This document shows positions 1-8,600 of a stretch of 64,000 nt of DNA, one piece after another. This DNA comes from Corynebacterium sp. p3-SID1056 (GTDB lineage: Bacteria > Actinomycetota > Actinomycetes > Mycobacteriales > Mycobacteriaceae), in contig NZ_JALXXL010000001.1 in the NCBI RefSeq assembly GCF_025152525.1, forward strand, positions 186,001 to 250,000. The letters run 5' to 3'. A model generated the notes under the pieces. That model had not been told where the DNA came from. It ran no database searches and saw only the letters and a list, made by a program, of their open reading frames with translations. Positions within the stretch are counted from its first letter, which is position 1. Every line of letters starts with the position of its first letter. The translations under genes and the position numbers were made by a program.

Positions 1-1541
1 CATCCGCGATCGGCATCGTGTGCATCACCATTACCGGCGCGGTGGTCTCCAATACGTTGGCTTTCCCTGGCCCCATCGCCTTGCTTCCGCTGATCGGTGC
101 AGCACTCGTTATCCTTAGCGGCGACGACAACCCGGTCTCCAAGGTGCTGGCATCCAAGCCGATGACGTGGCTGGGCGGAATCGCGTACTCCCTCTACCTG
201 TGGCACTGGCCGATGCTGATCATCGTCACCGTCATCGGTGGCTTTGGCACCCCGCCTGCGTGGGTCGGCGTCATCGTCATCGCGGCCTCGCTTGCGCTCG
301 CGCACGTCACGCACGTGCTGTTGGAGCAGCCGTTGCGCCAGCACCGCAAGCGTCCGAAGGCGACCGACACGCCAGTGCAGGATGCCCGCCGTAGCCTGCA
401 CACCCCTGCAGGTATCGGTCGCGCCATCGGTGGCGTGGTCATCGCAGCTCTGGTCGGCGCAGCGCTAACCATCCAACCACTGTGGAACCAGCGAGTGGAA
501 AACGCGAACCGCCCGCTGGATGCAGAGATGTACCCCGGCGCTATGTCGATCGTCGGCACCCCGGTCCCAGACGTTGCGCCGCAGCCCGATCCGAACCTTA
601 TCTCCGGCATCTACCCACCCATCGGCTCCGAGGGCTGCATGGTCTTCCAGAACCAAGAGGCGGACGTCATGCCGCGCCCCGACTGCATCTACGGCGACAA
701 GGACGCCGAGACCACCATTGTCATGGTCGGTGGTTCCCACATCGAGCCCTACGTCGTCCCGCTCGACCGATTGGGACGCAAGCATGGCTTCAAGATCGTC
801 CCCTTTGTCCGCCAGACCTGCCCGCTGACCATTGGTGGCGAAGACGGCGCTGACCTGGTCTCGGATGTGTGCTTCGAGTGGAGCCAAAACGTCTTCGAGC
901 ACGTCGTCAACATGCAGCCGGACCTTGTGGTCTCCACCTCCACACGCCCCGAGGGCCGCGCCGGTGATGTCAATGTCACCGTCGACCACGTGCCCGATTC
1001 CTACCGCGCGCTGTGGAATGCGTTTGCCGAGCACGACATCCCATTTTTGGGCTTCCGCGACAACCCCTGGATCTTCAACATCTTCGGCGAAATCATGGAC
1101 CCGAACATCTGCATCGTCTCCGGGTTTACGGAGGAAGAGTGCTCGATGCGCACCGACGATGTCTACGGCCCGGTCGACCCGGCGGCCGAATACCTCGACG
1201 GAACGAACAAGCAGTTCAGCGTGGATACCGCCCCATGGTTCTGCGACGCCGAGCTGTGCCGCCCTCAGATTGGCAACGTGTACGTGTACCGGGACCAAAA
1301 TCACATCTCCAATGCGTACATGGCCTCGCTGACCCCGCTGGTGTGGCAGGAGCTTCGCAAGGTGTTCGACGCCCTCGAGATCCCGTACACGCCGACCGAT
1401 GACCCCGAGTACACGGTGCCGCCACTGCGCCCCGACCCCGCCGCCGAGGTTCCTGTCGGCGAGGACGGTCCGGCCCCGGAAAACCTGCCGGTCAACCCCG
1501 TCGACGGGCAACGCCAGCCACTGGAACTCCTCGGCCAGTAG
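1..1541 (+). CDS. OafA-type acyltransferase with C-terminal SGNH domain (5' partial)
   Basis: The reading frame is open from the window edge, so the N-terminal half of the membrane domain is missing. What remains starts with the last transmembrane helices of an acyltransferase_3 domain (YSLYLWHWP, about residue 58 of the visible part). Next come a basic cytoplasmic-type stretch, one more transmembrane helix (about 135-155) and a large extracytoplasmic SGNH/GDSL domain. In that domain block I reads VMVGGSHIE, with the presumed catalytic Ser near visible residue 240, and the C-terminal catalytic His lies in YRDQNHIS near 430. Block I has Gly where many family members have Asp. Such proteins transfer acyl groups to cell-envelope glycans or lipids; the substrate here is unknown. 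It converges with ffh across a shared terminator. Confidence 0.85.
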   Translation, partial: SAIGIVCITITGAVVSNTLAFPGPIALLPLIGAALVILSGDDNPVSKVLASKPMTWLGGIAYSLYLWHWPMLIIVTVIGGFGTPPAWVGVIVIAASLALAHVTHVLLEQPLRQHRKRPKATDTPVQDARRSLHTPAGIGRAIGGVVIAALVGAALTIQPLWNQRVENANRPLDAEMYPGAMSIVGTPVPDVAPQPDPNLISGIYPPIGSEGCMVFQNQEADVMPRPDCIYGDKDAETTIVMVGGSHIEPYVVPLDRLGRKHGFKIVPFVRQTCPLTIGGEDGADLVSDVCFEWSQNVFEHVVNMQPDLVVSTSTRPEGRAGDVNVTVDHVPDSYRALWNAFAEHDIPFLGFRDNPWIFNIFGEIMDPNICIVSGFTEEECSMRTDDVYGPVDPAAEYLDGTNKQFSVDTAPWFCDAELCRPQIGNVYVYRDQNHISNAYMASLTPLVWQELRKVFDALEIPYTPTDDPEYTVPPLRPDPAAEVPVGEDGPAPENLPVNPVDGQRQPLELLGQ

Positions 1542-1571
1542 GCCGAAGCTAGCCCAACGAGCAAAGTTAAA

Positions 1572-1622
1572 AAGGTGCCCCCGCAACGCTTAACATCGCG
1601 TTGCGGGGCCACCTTCGTGAGT
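1572..1622. terminator. Bidirectional terminator between the acyltransferase and ffh
   Basis: An 18-bp stem (1572-1589 with 1598-1615) has a single C:C mismatch and an 8-nt loop. On the minus strand the stem is followed by TTTTTAACTTT, so it fits an intrinsic terminator for ffh. On the plus strand the tail is poorer. It fills most of the gap between two convergent genes. Confidence 0.8.
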
Positions 1623-1628
1623 GCGGAG

Positions 1629-3245
1629 CTACTTGCCCTTGCCCATCCGCTTCATCGCCTCGTTGAAGTCGAGCTTGTCCAAGTCAAGCCCCTCCATGCC
1701 GGGCGGCATCTGCTGCTGCAGTTTCTTCAGCTCCTGCATGTCCGGCATCCCGCCGCCCATACCCGGCATCGGAGGCATCCCCGGCATGCCACCGCCGCGG
1801 CGCTTCGGCGGTTTGCGCTTGCCGTTTTTACCCCTGCGGCCCTTCGGCTTCTTCTTCGTCGCCGAACGGCCACCAGGCATACCAGGCATCCCCGGCATGC
1901 CGCCCATGCCGAACTGACCGGCCATCTTGCCCATCATCTTCTTCGCCTCAAAGAAGCGCTCCACGAGCTGGTTGACGTCGGAGACTTCGACGCCGGAGCC
2001 CTTGGCGATACGCTTGCGTCGAGAAGCATTGAGGATCTTCGGATCCTCCCGCTCGGCGGGGGTCATACCGCGGATGATCGCCTGGATGCGGTCCAGCTGC
2101 TTCTCGTCGACCATGTCGGCCATCTGGTTCATCTGCTTGCCGCCGGGCATCATCTTCAGCAGGTTGCCGATCGGGCCCATGCGGCGGATCATCAAAAGCT
2201 GATCCAGAAAGTCGTCGAGAGTGAGCTCGCCGGAGGCCAGCTTGGTCGCGGCTGCCTCGGCGTCCTTCTCGTTGTAGGTCTGCTCGGCCTGCTCGATCAG
2301 CGAGAGCAAATCGCCCATGCCGAGGATGCGGCTGGACATGCGATCCGGGTGGAAGACGTCGAAGTCGTCGAGCTTCTCGCCCGTGGAGGCAAAGAGGATC
2401 GGCTTGCCGGTGACCTCGCGGATCGACAGCGCGGCACCACCGCGGGCGTCGCCGTCGAGCTTGGTCAGCACCACGCCGGTGAAATCGACGCCGTCGGCGA
2501 AGGCCTGCGCGGTGCTCACCGCGTCCTGGCCGATCATGGCGTCGATGACGAAGAGGACCTCGTCCGGGTTCACCGCGTCGCGGATGTTGCGGGCCTGGGT
2601 CATCAGCGTCTCGTCGATACCCAAGCGGCCCGCAGTATCGATGATGACCACGTCGTGCTTGGTCTGCTTCGCGTGCTCGATACCCTGCTGTGCCACCGCG
2701 ACCGGGTCGCCGTGGGAGGAGCCCATCTCGTGCTCGTAGGAGTCGATCGAGGTGCCCGGGTCCGGCGCGAAGGTATCCACGCCGGCGCGCTCGCCCACGA
2801 TCTGCAGCTGCTGCACCGCGCCCGGGCGCTGCAGGTCACAGGCCACCAGCATCGGGGTGTGCCCCTGCTTCGACAGGTGCTTGGCCAGCTTGCCGGCCAG
2901 CGTCGTCTTACCGGCACCCTGCAGACCGGCGAGCATAATCACCGTCGGCGGGTTCTTCGCCAGGTTAAGGCGGCGGGTTTCCCCGCCCAGGATGGCGGTG
3001 AGCTCCTCGTCAACGATCTTGACTACCTGCTGCGCAGGGTTGAGCGCCTCGGAGACATCCGCACCAAGGGCGCGTGCTTTGACGCGCTTGATAAAGGCCT
3101 TGACCACGGTAAGCGAGACGTCGGCCTCAAGCAGGGCGAGGCGAATCTCGCGCGCGGTGGCGTTAATGTCTGCCTCGGTGAGCTTGCCTTTTCCACGCAG
3201 GCCCCCAAGGGCATCTTGCAGGCGGTCGGACAGTGACTCGAACAC
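1629..3245 (-). CDS. ffh: Signal recognition particle protein Ffh (SRP54)
   Basis: GTPase subunit of the signal recognition particle. It binds signal sequences of nascent membrane proteins and docks with FtsY. The 538 residues show the N domain, then the G domain with P-loop GLQGAGKTT (about 107), DTAGR, TKLDGDARGG, and a C-terminal methionine-rich M domain. The tail beyond the M domain is unusually Met/Gly/Pro-rich, with MPGMPGMPGG and GGGMPGMPPMPGMGGG plus a basic KKKPKGRRGKNGKRKPPKRR segment. The start is GTG with AGGAG 9 nt upstream. It lies downstream of ftsY in the same orientation, and the products work together at the membrane. Its 3' end has a strong stem-loop terminator. Confidence 0.97.
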   Translation of the reverse strand: MFESLSDRLQDALGGLRGKGKLTEADINATAREIRLALLEADVSLTVVKAFIKRVKARALGADVSEALNPAQQVVKIVDEELTAILGGETRRLNLAKNPPTVIMLAGLQGAGKTTLAGKLAKHLSKQGHTPMLVACDLQRPGAVQQLQIVGERAGVDTFAPDPGTSIDSYEHEMGSSHGDPVAVAQQGIEHAKQTKHDVVIIDTAGRLGIDETLMTQARNIRDAVNPDEVLFVIDAMIGQDAVSTAQAFADGVDFTGVVLTKLDGDARGGAALSIREVTGKPILFASTGEKLDDFDVFHPDRMSSRILGMGDLLSLIEQAEQTYNEKDAEAAATKLASGELTLDDFLDQLLMIRRMGPIGNLLKMMPGGKQMNQMADMVDEKQLDRIQAIIRGMTPAEREDPKILNASRRKRIAKGSGVEVSDVNQLVERFFEAKKMMGKMAGQFGMGGMPGMPGMPGGRSATKKKPKGRRGKNGKRKPPKRRGGGMPGMPPMPGMGGGMPDMQELKKLQQQMPPGMEGLDLDKLDFNEAMKRMGKGK

Positions 3246-3334
3246 GTAAAGGTACTCCTGTTCGCTTCGTCTTTATCAGCGTGCGCGTGGGCGCTCGCCG
3301 TCAAAAAATGTACTCGTTACAGCCTAGCGTCTAG

Positions 3335-3348
3335 CTGGGCGAACCCAG
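3335..3348. other. Small UUCG-loop hairpin at the 3' end of ftsY
   Basis: On the minus strand the sequence reads CTGGG-TTCG-CCCAG, a 5-bp stem closed by a TTCG tetraloop, 9 nt after the ftsY stop. There is no T-run behind it. It may stabilise the ftsY mRNA 3' end or weaken read-through into ffh rather than act as a full terminator. Confidence 0.35.
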
Positions 3349-3356
3349 AACTTGCG

Positions 3357-5144
3357 CTATCCCAGCAACGCGTCGACGAAGCTTTCCACCTCAAAGGGCG
3401 CGAGATCGTCCGCACCCTCGCCAAGGCCAACGAGCTTGACCGGCACACCGAGTTCCTCCTGCACCTGGAAGACAATGCCGCCCTTCGCCGTGCCATCCAG
3501 CTTGGTCAGCACCACGCCGGTGATGTCGACGACCTCGCGGAAGACGCGCGCCTGCGCGATACCGTTTTGCCCCACCGTGGCGTCGAGCACCAGCAGCACC
3601 TCGTCGACGTTGCTCTTCTTCTCCACCACGCGCTTGACCTTGCCCAGCTGGTCCATCAGGTCGGTGGAGGTGTGCAGGCGGCCCGCGGTGTCAATGAGCA
3701 CCACGTCCGCGCCCTCTTGCACGCCGGTAGCCACTGCGTCGAAGGCCACGGACGCCGGGTCCGCCCCCTCCTTGCCGCGCACCGTGGAGGCGCCGACGCG
3801 ACGTCCCCAGGTCTCGAGCTGGTCGGCGGCGGCCGCACGGAAGGTATCCGCAGCGCCGAGCACCACGGAGTGGCCCATTGACACCAGCACGCGCGCCAGC
3901 TTGCCGGTGGTGGTGGTCTTGCCGGTGCCGTTCACGCCGGCGACCAGGATCACGGCGGGCTTGCCCTCATTGGGCATCGCCTTGATCGAGCGGTCCATCT
4001 CCGGGCGTGCCGCCTCAATGAGCGTCTCGCGCAGCATCGCGCGCGCCTCTTCCTCCGAAGACACGCCGCGCTCGGCGATCTTGCCGCGCAGGGTTTCGGT
4101 CACTCGCATGGTGAGGTTGGCCCCGAGGTCCGCCATGATCAGCGTGTCCTCAATCTCCTCCCACGCGTCTTCATCCAGGTCACCTGCGGTGAGGATACCG
4201 AGCAGCCCCTGGCCAATCGCGTTCTGCGAGCGCGACAAACGTCCACGCAGCTTACCGATGCGGCCAGCTGCAGGCTCGATCTCCTCAATGTCTTCCGCGG
4301 GCTCGTCATGCCTCTCGACGACCACATCCTCGCCCACCTCAGCCGCCTGCGCTTCGGGCGCACGAGCAGCCTCAGCGCTTGCTGCGGCCGCCGCTGCTGC
4401 CGCGGCGGCTTCCTGCGCCTGGCGAGTCTGCGACTCATCCTCCTGCGGTGTCTCGGCCGGTTCCTCGGCGACTGGCTCGTGTTTCACCGGCTCGGGTTCC
4501 ACCGGTGCCTTTGGTTCCTCAACTTCAGCGGCGGGGGTTTCCGGCTTCGGTTCTGGCTGCTCCTCGACCGGCTCGGCATCTTCCGGGGTCACCACGGTCT
4601 CACGGGTCTCCGGGTCAGCCTCCGCATCGGTATTCACCACTACTTCATCGGCCGGCTCTTCGACCTTCGCGGCCTTTTCAACCTTGGCTGCCTCTTCTAC
4701 CTTCGCCGCCTTTTCGACCTTCGCCGCCTTCTCAACCTTCGCGGCCTTCTCGACCTTCGCAGCATCCTCGACCTTGGCTGCCTTCTCAACCGGCTCCCGC
4801 TCCGGTTCAACTAGCGGCTCCGGGGCCGAGGCAGCCGCCTGCTTTGGTTCCTCGACTGGCTTCGGCTCGCGCGGCTCGTCGATACGCACCGGCTCCTTCT
4901 CTGGCGTGCTGGGGGCTGCAGCCGGGGCGAAGTTGAAGCCACCTTTTGCCTGGTAATTGCCGGACTTCTCCTGCTGGGTAAGCTCCTTCGGCTCCTCGGT
5001 CTTAGCAAAGGAAACGGTCTTTTCCTCTTTGCGCTTGCGCCCCACCACGACGATGCCCACGATGATGAGGGCAACCACGACAATGGCGACGATGATCCAC
5101 AACAGTGGCGAGTTCATTGCGAGTTCCATATCCATGACACCCAT
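3357..5144 (-). CDS. ftsY: Signal recognition particle receptor FtsY
   Basis: SRP receptor GTPase. About 595 residues from the chosen ATG. An N-terminal transmembrane helix (SPLLWIIVAIVVVALIIVGI) is followed by a basic stop-transfer (GRKRKEEK), then a roughly 250-residue acidic and Ala/Lys/Glu-rich linker containing tandem KVEKAA hexapeptides. The NG GTPase core ends the protein, with GVNGTGKTTTTGKLA, DTAGRLHTS and TKLDGTAKGG. The frame stays open upstream for another 129 codons, but that part encodes only the 69-bp palindromic array, so it is rejected as coding. In-frame ATGs at 5144, 5135, 5129 and 5117 all precede the membrane helix and none has a clear Shine-Dalgarno site. A TATAGC -10-like box lies about 40 bp upstream of 5144. 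Confidence 0.95.
   Translation of the reverse strand: MGVMDMELAMNSPLLWIIVAIVVVALIIVGIVVVGRKRKEEKTVSFAKTEEPKELTQQEKSGNYQAKGGFNFAPAAAPSTPEKEPVRIDEPREPKPVEEPKQAAASAPEPLVEPEREPVEKAAKVEDAAKVEKAAKVEKAAKVEKAAKVEEAAKVEKAAKVEEPADEVVVNTDAEADPETRETVVTPEDAEPVEEQPEPKPETPAAEVEEPKAPVEPEPVKHEPVAEEPAETPQEDESQTRQAQEAAAAAAAAAASAEAARAPEAQAAEVGEDVVVERHDEPAEDIEEIEPAAGRIGKLRGRLSRSQNAIGQGLLGILTAGDLDEDAWEEIEDTLIMADLGANLTMRVTETLRGKIAERGVSSEEEARAMLRETLIEAARPEMDRSIKAMPNEGKPAVILVAGVNGTGKTTTTGKLARVLVSMGHSVVLGAADTFRAAAADQLETWGRRVGASTVRGKEGADPASVAFDAVATGVQEGADVVLIDTAGRLHTSTDLMDQLGKVKRVVEKKSNVDEVLLVLDATVGQNGIAQARVFREVVDITGVVLTKLDGTAKGGIVFQVQEELGVPVKLVGLGEGADDLAPFEVESFVDALLG
4657..4791 (-). repeat. 18-bp tandem repeat in ftsY encoding KVEKAA hexapeptides
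   Basis: About seven imperfect 18-bp units encode KVEKAA, KVEDAA and KVEEAA in the acidic linker of FtsY. The units differ by synonymous changes (gcc/gct/gcg, gag/gaa) as well as by a few replacements. The array is therefore not freshly amplified, though it could still vary in copy number between strains. The peptide should form a charged helix between the membrane anchor and the GTPase domain. Confidence 0.85.
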
Positions 5145-5184
5145 AGTGCCATAGTGAATCGAACGGCCAGGCACGTCAGTCACT

Positions 5185-5190
5185 GCTATA
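5185..5190 (-). promoter_or_regulatory. Putative ftsY -10 box
   Basis: The minus strand reads GGTATAGCAG, a TATAGC -10-like hexamer about 40 bp before the proposed ftsY start and just downstream of the palindromic array. This is the best -10 candidate in the gap, but no -35 is evident. Transcription may also read through from smc. Confidence 0.35.
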
Positions 5191-5208
5191 CCCGTAGGGT
5201 TCCTGGGC

Positions 5209-5580
5209 ATTCCTAGAGGAATGGAGCTAGCTCCATCTAGGAGAGCTGCCGACACGCGACCATGACCTTTCCAACCGACTTGGGTCCAAATGGAGCTAGC
5301 TCCATCTAGAAGAACAGCCAACACGCGACCAGGCGTTTTACCACCGGCGCAGACCCAAACGGAGCTAGCTCCATTTAGAGGAACCGCCGACACGCGACCA
5401 GGCGTTTTACCACCGGCGCAGGCCCAAACGGAGCTAGCTCCTTTTAGGAGAACCGCCGACACGCGACCATGACTTTTACAACCGACTTGGGTCCAAATGG
5501 AGCTAGCTCCATCTAGAGGAACCGCCAACACGCGACCAGGCGTTTTACCACCAACACACGGCCAAACGGAGCTAGCTCCA
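5209..5580. repeat. Array of six 12-bp palindromes at exact 69-bp period (smc-ftsY gap)
   Basis: This array fills most of the 488-bp gap between smc and ftsY. The palindrome GGAGCTAGCTCC starts at 5223, 5292, 5361, 5430, 5499 and 5568, every step being exactly 69 bp. Flanks usually extend it to AAAyGGAGCTAGCTCCrTTT. Between successive palindromes are 57 bp with a 17-bp box exactly in the middle (20 bp on each side). Read on the minus strand the box is TAAAACGCCTGGTCGCG or the variant (G/T)AAA(A/G)GTCATGGTCGCG. Spacers 1 and 4 are of the variant type and spacers 2, 3 and 5 of the main type. A further inverted repeat (ATTCCT-AG-AGGAAT) abuts the first palindrome. The same element recurs near 25.2 and 52.3 kb. 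Function unknown. Confidence 0.95.
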
Positions 5581-5592
5581 TTTAGAAGAACA

Positions 5593-5620
5593 GCTCGTCA
5601 GCCACCGCTCGTCAGCCGCC
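5593..5620. repeat. Tandem 14-bp duplication downstream of smc
   Basis: GCTCGTCAGCCRCC occurs twice head to tail (5593-5606 and 5607-5620), with two further AGTCAGCCG copies running into the smc stop codon region (5625-5645). It lies between the last palindrome of the 69-bp array and the smc stop. No function is apparent. Confidence 0.8.
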
Positions 5621-5632
5621 ACAAGTCAGCCG

Positions 5633-8600
5633 TTAGTCAGCCGCAGGCTGCATCCGCTGCGAAAGCACGCGGGTCACACCGTCGCCGCGCATGGTCACGC
5701 CGTAGAGCACGTTCGCCACGTCCATCGTCGGCTTTTGGTGGGTGATCACGATCAGCTGCGAGTCCTCCCGCAGTTCTTTGAGGAGTGCGATGAGGCGGCG
5801 GAGGTTGACGTCGTCAAGCGCGGCCTCGACCTCGTCGAGCACGTAGAACGGACTCGGACGCGCGCGGAAGATCGCCACGAGGAACGCGAGCGCGGTGAGC
5901 GACTTCTCGCCGCCGGAAAGCAAGGACAGACGCTTGACTTTCTTGCCGGGCGGGCGGGCTTCGATCTCAATGCCGGTGGCGAGCATGTCTTCGGGCTCGG
6001 TGAGGATGAGGCGAGCCTCGCCGCCCGGGAAGAGCGTGTGGAAGACGCGCGGGAACTCGGCTTCGACGTCCTTCCAGGCGTCGGTGAACAGTTGGAGGAT
6101 CTGCCCGTCCACGTCGTTGATCACGCCGATCAAGTCTTCGCGCGCCTGGATCACGTCGTCAAGCTGCGTGGACAAGAACGCGTAGCGCTCCTCCAGCGCC
6201 TTGAACTCCTCGAGCGCGAGCGGGTTGACCTTGCCGAGCGCCCGCAAATCCTTTTCTGCCTGCGCCAGGCGAGCCTTTTCCGACGCCTCGTCGAACTCCT
6301 CGCCCGGCGTGTAGTCTCGCAGAAGATCCGGAATCGCAATGCCGAGCGACTCGGTGATCTTCTTCTCCGCCTCGTCGATGCGCACCTGCGCCTGCGACTG
6401 CGCAATCTCTGAATTATGCGAGCTGTCGGTGAGCCGCTTGAGCGTCTGCCGCGCCGCCGAGACCTGGCTGCGGGCCTGCTGTAGCTGGGCCTGCAGCTTA
6501 GCGACGCCCGCCTGCCACCGGTCCCGCTCCGCCCCCGCGCGGGAAAGCGCGTCCTGGACACGGGCGGCCACGTCGCGGCCCTGCTCTGCCACCGCCTGGG
6601 CGAGCTCGGCCTGCGCGCGGCGCTTCTGCATCGCCGCGTCGTGGCGGGCCTTCGCCTGCTTCTCGTGCTCGGCCTGCCGGCGCAGCGCATCTCCCCTGCC
6701 GGCGCGCTGCTCTGCGGCCTGCTGTGCGGTGCGCGATGCGAGCGTGGCCTCCATCTCCATCGCCTTGACCTGAGCGAGCTCCTGCTGGGCGGCGTCGCGT
6801 TGGGCCGTGGACGGCTCCTCGCTCGGCTCGTCCTCAGCGTTGACGCGTGCGAGTCGGTCACGGGTCTGCGCCAGCTCCTCTCGGCGGGCGGCAAGGCGGC
6901 CTTCGGCCTCGGTCGCGCGCTGCGCCGCGCGCTCGTGCTCGCCGCTGTTGGCCTGCCACTGCTTTTCCAGGCGCTCCTGGTCGCGCCCCAAGCGCTGCGC
7001 CTCCGCGTCGTGCTCGCGCAGGGCGGCCTTCGCCGCAGCAGCCGCGACGCGCGCGTCCTCGGCCGCAAGCTTCGCGCCCTCCAAGGTGCCGGAAAGCTCC
7101 TCGAGCTGCGCCTGCGCCACCTCGAGCTCGCCGCGGGCCTGCTCGATCTGGGCGGTCACCTCGACCGCAGTGGTAGACCCGGTTCCTGCGGCGACCCAGC
7201 CCTCGCCGACGAGGACGCCCTCGCGAGTCACGGCACGCAGGCGCGGGTCCTCGGCGACCAGCTCGCGGGCGGCGTCGAGGGTGTCTGCCACGGCGACGTC
7301 GACAAGCAGGCGGGTCACTGGCCCGAGGACGGAGTCATCCACGCGCACGTGGTCGAGCAGCCAATCCACCTTGGCGTCCGTGTCCAGGCGCCAGGTAGCG
7401 CCGCCATGGGTGTCGATGACGATGGTGCGCGCGGCGTCGGCAAGCTGGGCCACAGCACTCGGGGTCACCTCGCCGGTGAGCGCCTCCGCGTGCGCGCCGA
7501 GCGCGGCGGCGAGCGCACGGTCCATGCCGTCGTCTGCGCGCAGCAGCCCGGCGAGCGGGGCGAAATCCGCCAGCACTTCGGCGGCCTGGGGACGTGGGGC
7601 CTGCTCGACCAGGGTGGCAATGCGGGATTCGAGCGTGAACACCGCGCGCTCCCGCTCGCGCTGCTCGGCGCGCAGCTGCTCGAGGCGCTTATCGGCGGCG
7701 TCGGACTCGGTGTAGGCGCGCACGTGTTCCTCGTCGAGTGGGGCGCGCTGCGTGTCCACCTCTGCGAGCGCCTCCGCGGCCTCGCGGGCCTCCTGCTCGG
7801 CGGTACGGGCGCGGGCGCGGGTTTCTTCCAAAAGCTCTGTCAGGCGCGCGACCTCGTCTTCTGCCGCGGTGATCGCCGCCTGCTGCGATTCCTCCTGTGC
7901 GAGCAGGCGCACCACGCCCTCGCGGCGGTCGGCGATCGCGCGGACCTGCGCCATGTGCTCGCGCTCTGCGGCGTCAAAGGCCTCTTGCTTTTCGGCAACC
8001 TCCTCGCGTAGCGTCTCGAGCTTTTCGGCGGCTTCTTCGGCAGCCTCGAGCGCTTCCGCGTACTCCTCGTCGGCGAACTCGGCGCGGCGCAACAGGTGGT
8101 CCGGGTCCTGGCCCGCGTACGGCACCTGCGTGCCGGAGTGCTGGGCGCGCTCGGTGGCGATGCGCACCGTGGCGCTGACCCGCTCTGCCAAGGTGGAAAG
8201 GTCGAACCACGCCTTTTGCGCCTGCTCCGCCTTCGGCTGTGCTTCTTCCTGTTCGAATTCGATCTCGGCCTGTGCCTGCTCGGCCTCCTCGAGTACCGCC
8301 GTGGCGGTCTCGACTTGTTCGGCGAGTGCTTGGGCGGCGCTCGTGGCGTCGGCAAGCGAGGCGCGCAGCGTGACCACCTGGTGCCCGGCAAGCGAGAGGC
8401 GGGCCTCGCGCAGGGTGGACTGCACGGTGGCGGCGCGCTTGGCGGCTTCGGCCTGGCGGGCCAGCGGCTTGAGCTGTTTGCCAAGCTCTTCGGTGAGATC
8501 GCTGAGGCGGTCCAGGTTGGCCTGCATGCCGGTGAGCTTGCGCTGCGCCTTCTCCTTGCGGCGGCGGTGCTTGAGCACGCCGGCGGCCTCCTCGATGAAG

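Noticed and set aside
1575..3236. Long open frame (553 codons) on the plus strand opposite ffh
   Set aside because: High-GC codon bias of ffh opens the antisense frame. The product is low-complexity His/Leu/Arg-rich with no fold or motif. Similar antisense frames opposite smc, the AGCS gene, hisD, glgP and dnaE were rejected for the same reason.
5145..5531. N-terminal extension of FtsY through the palindrome array
   Set aside because: It would place a 129-residue repeat peptide before the membrane anchor. The array also occurs at two loci unrelated to ftsY, so it is treated as non-coding.
5209..5580. Possible CRISPR array
   Set aside because: The conserved unit is a 12-20 bp palindrome with 57-bp partly conserved spacers, no cas genes lie nearby, and spacers share a common central box. 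This is not CRISPR organisation.
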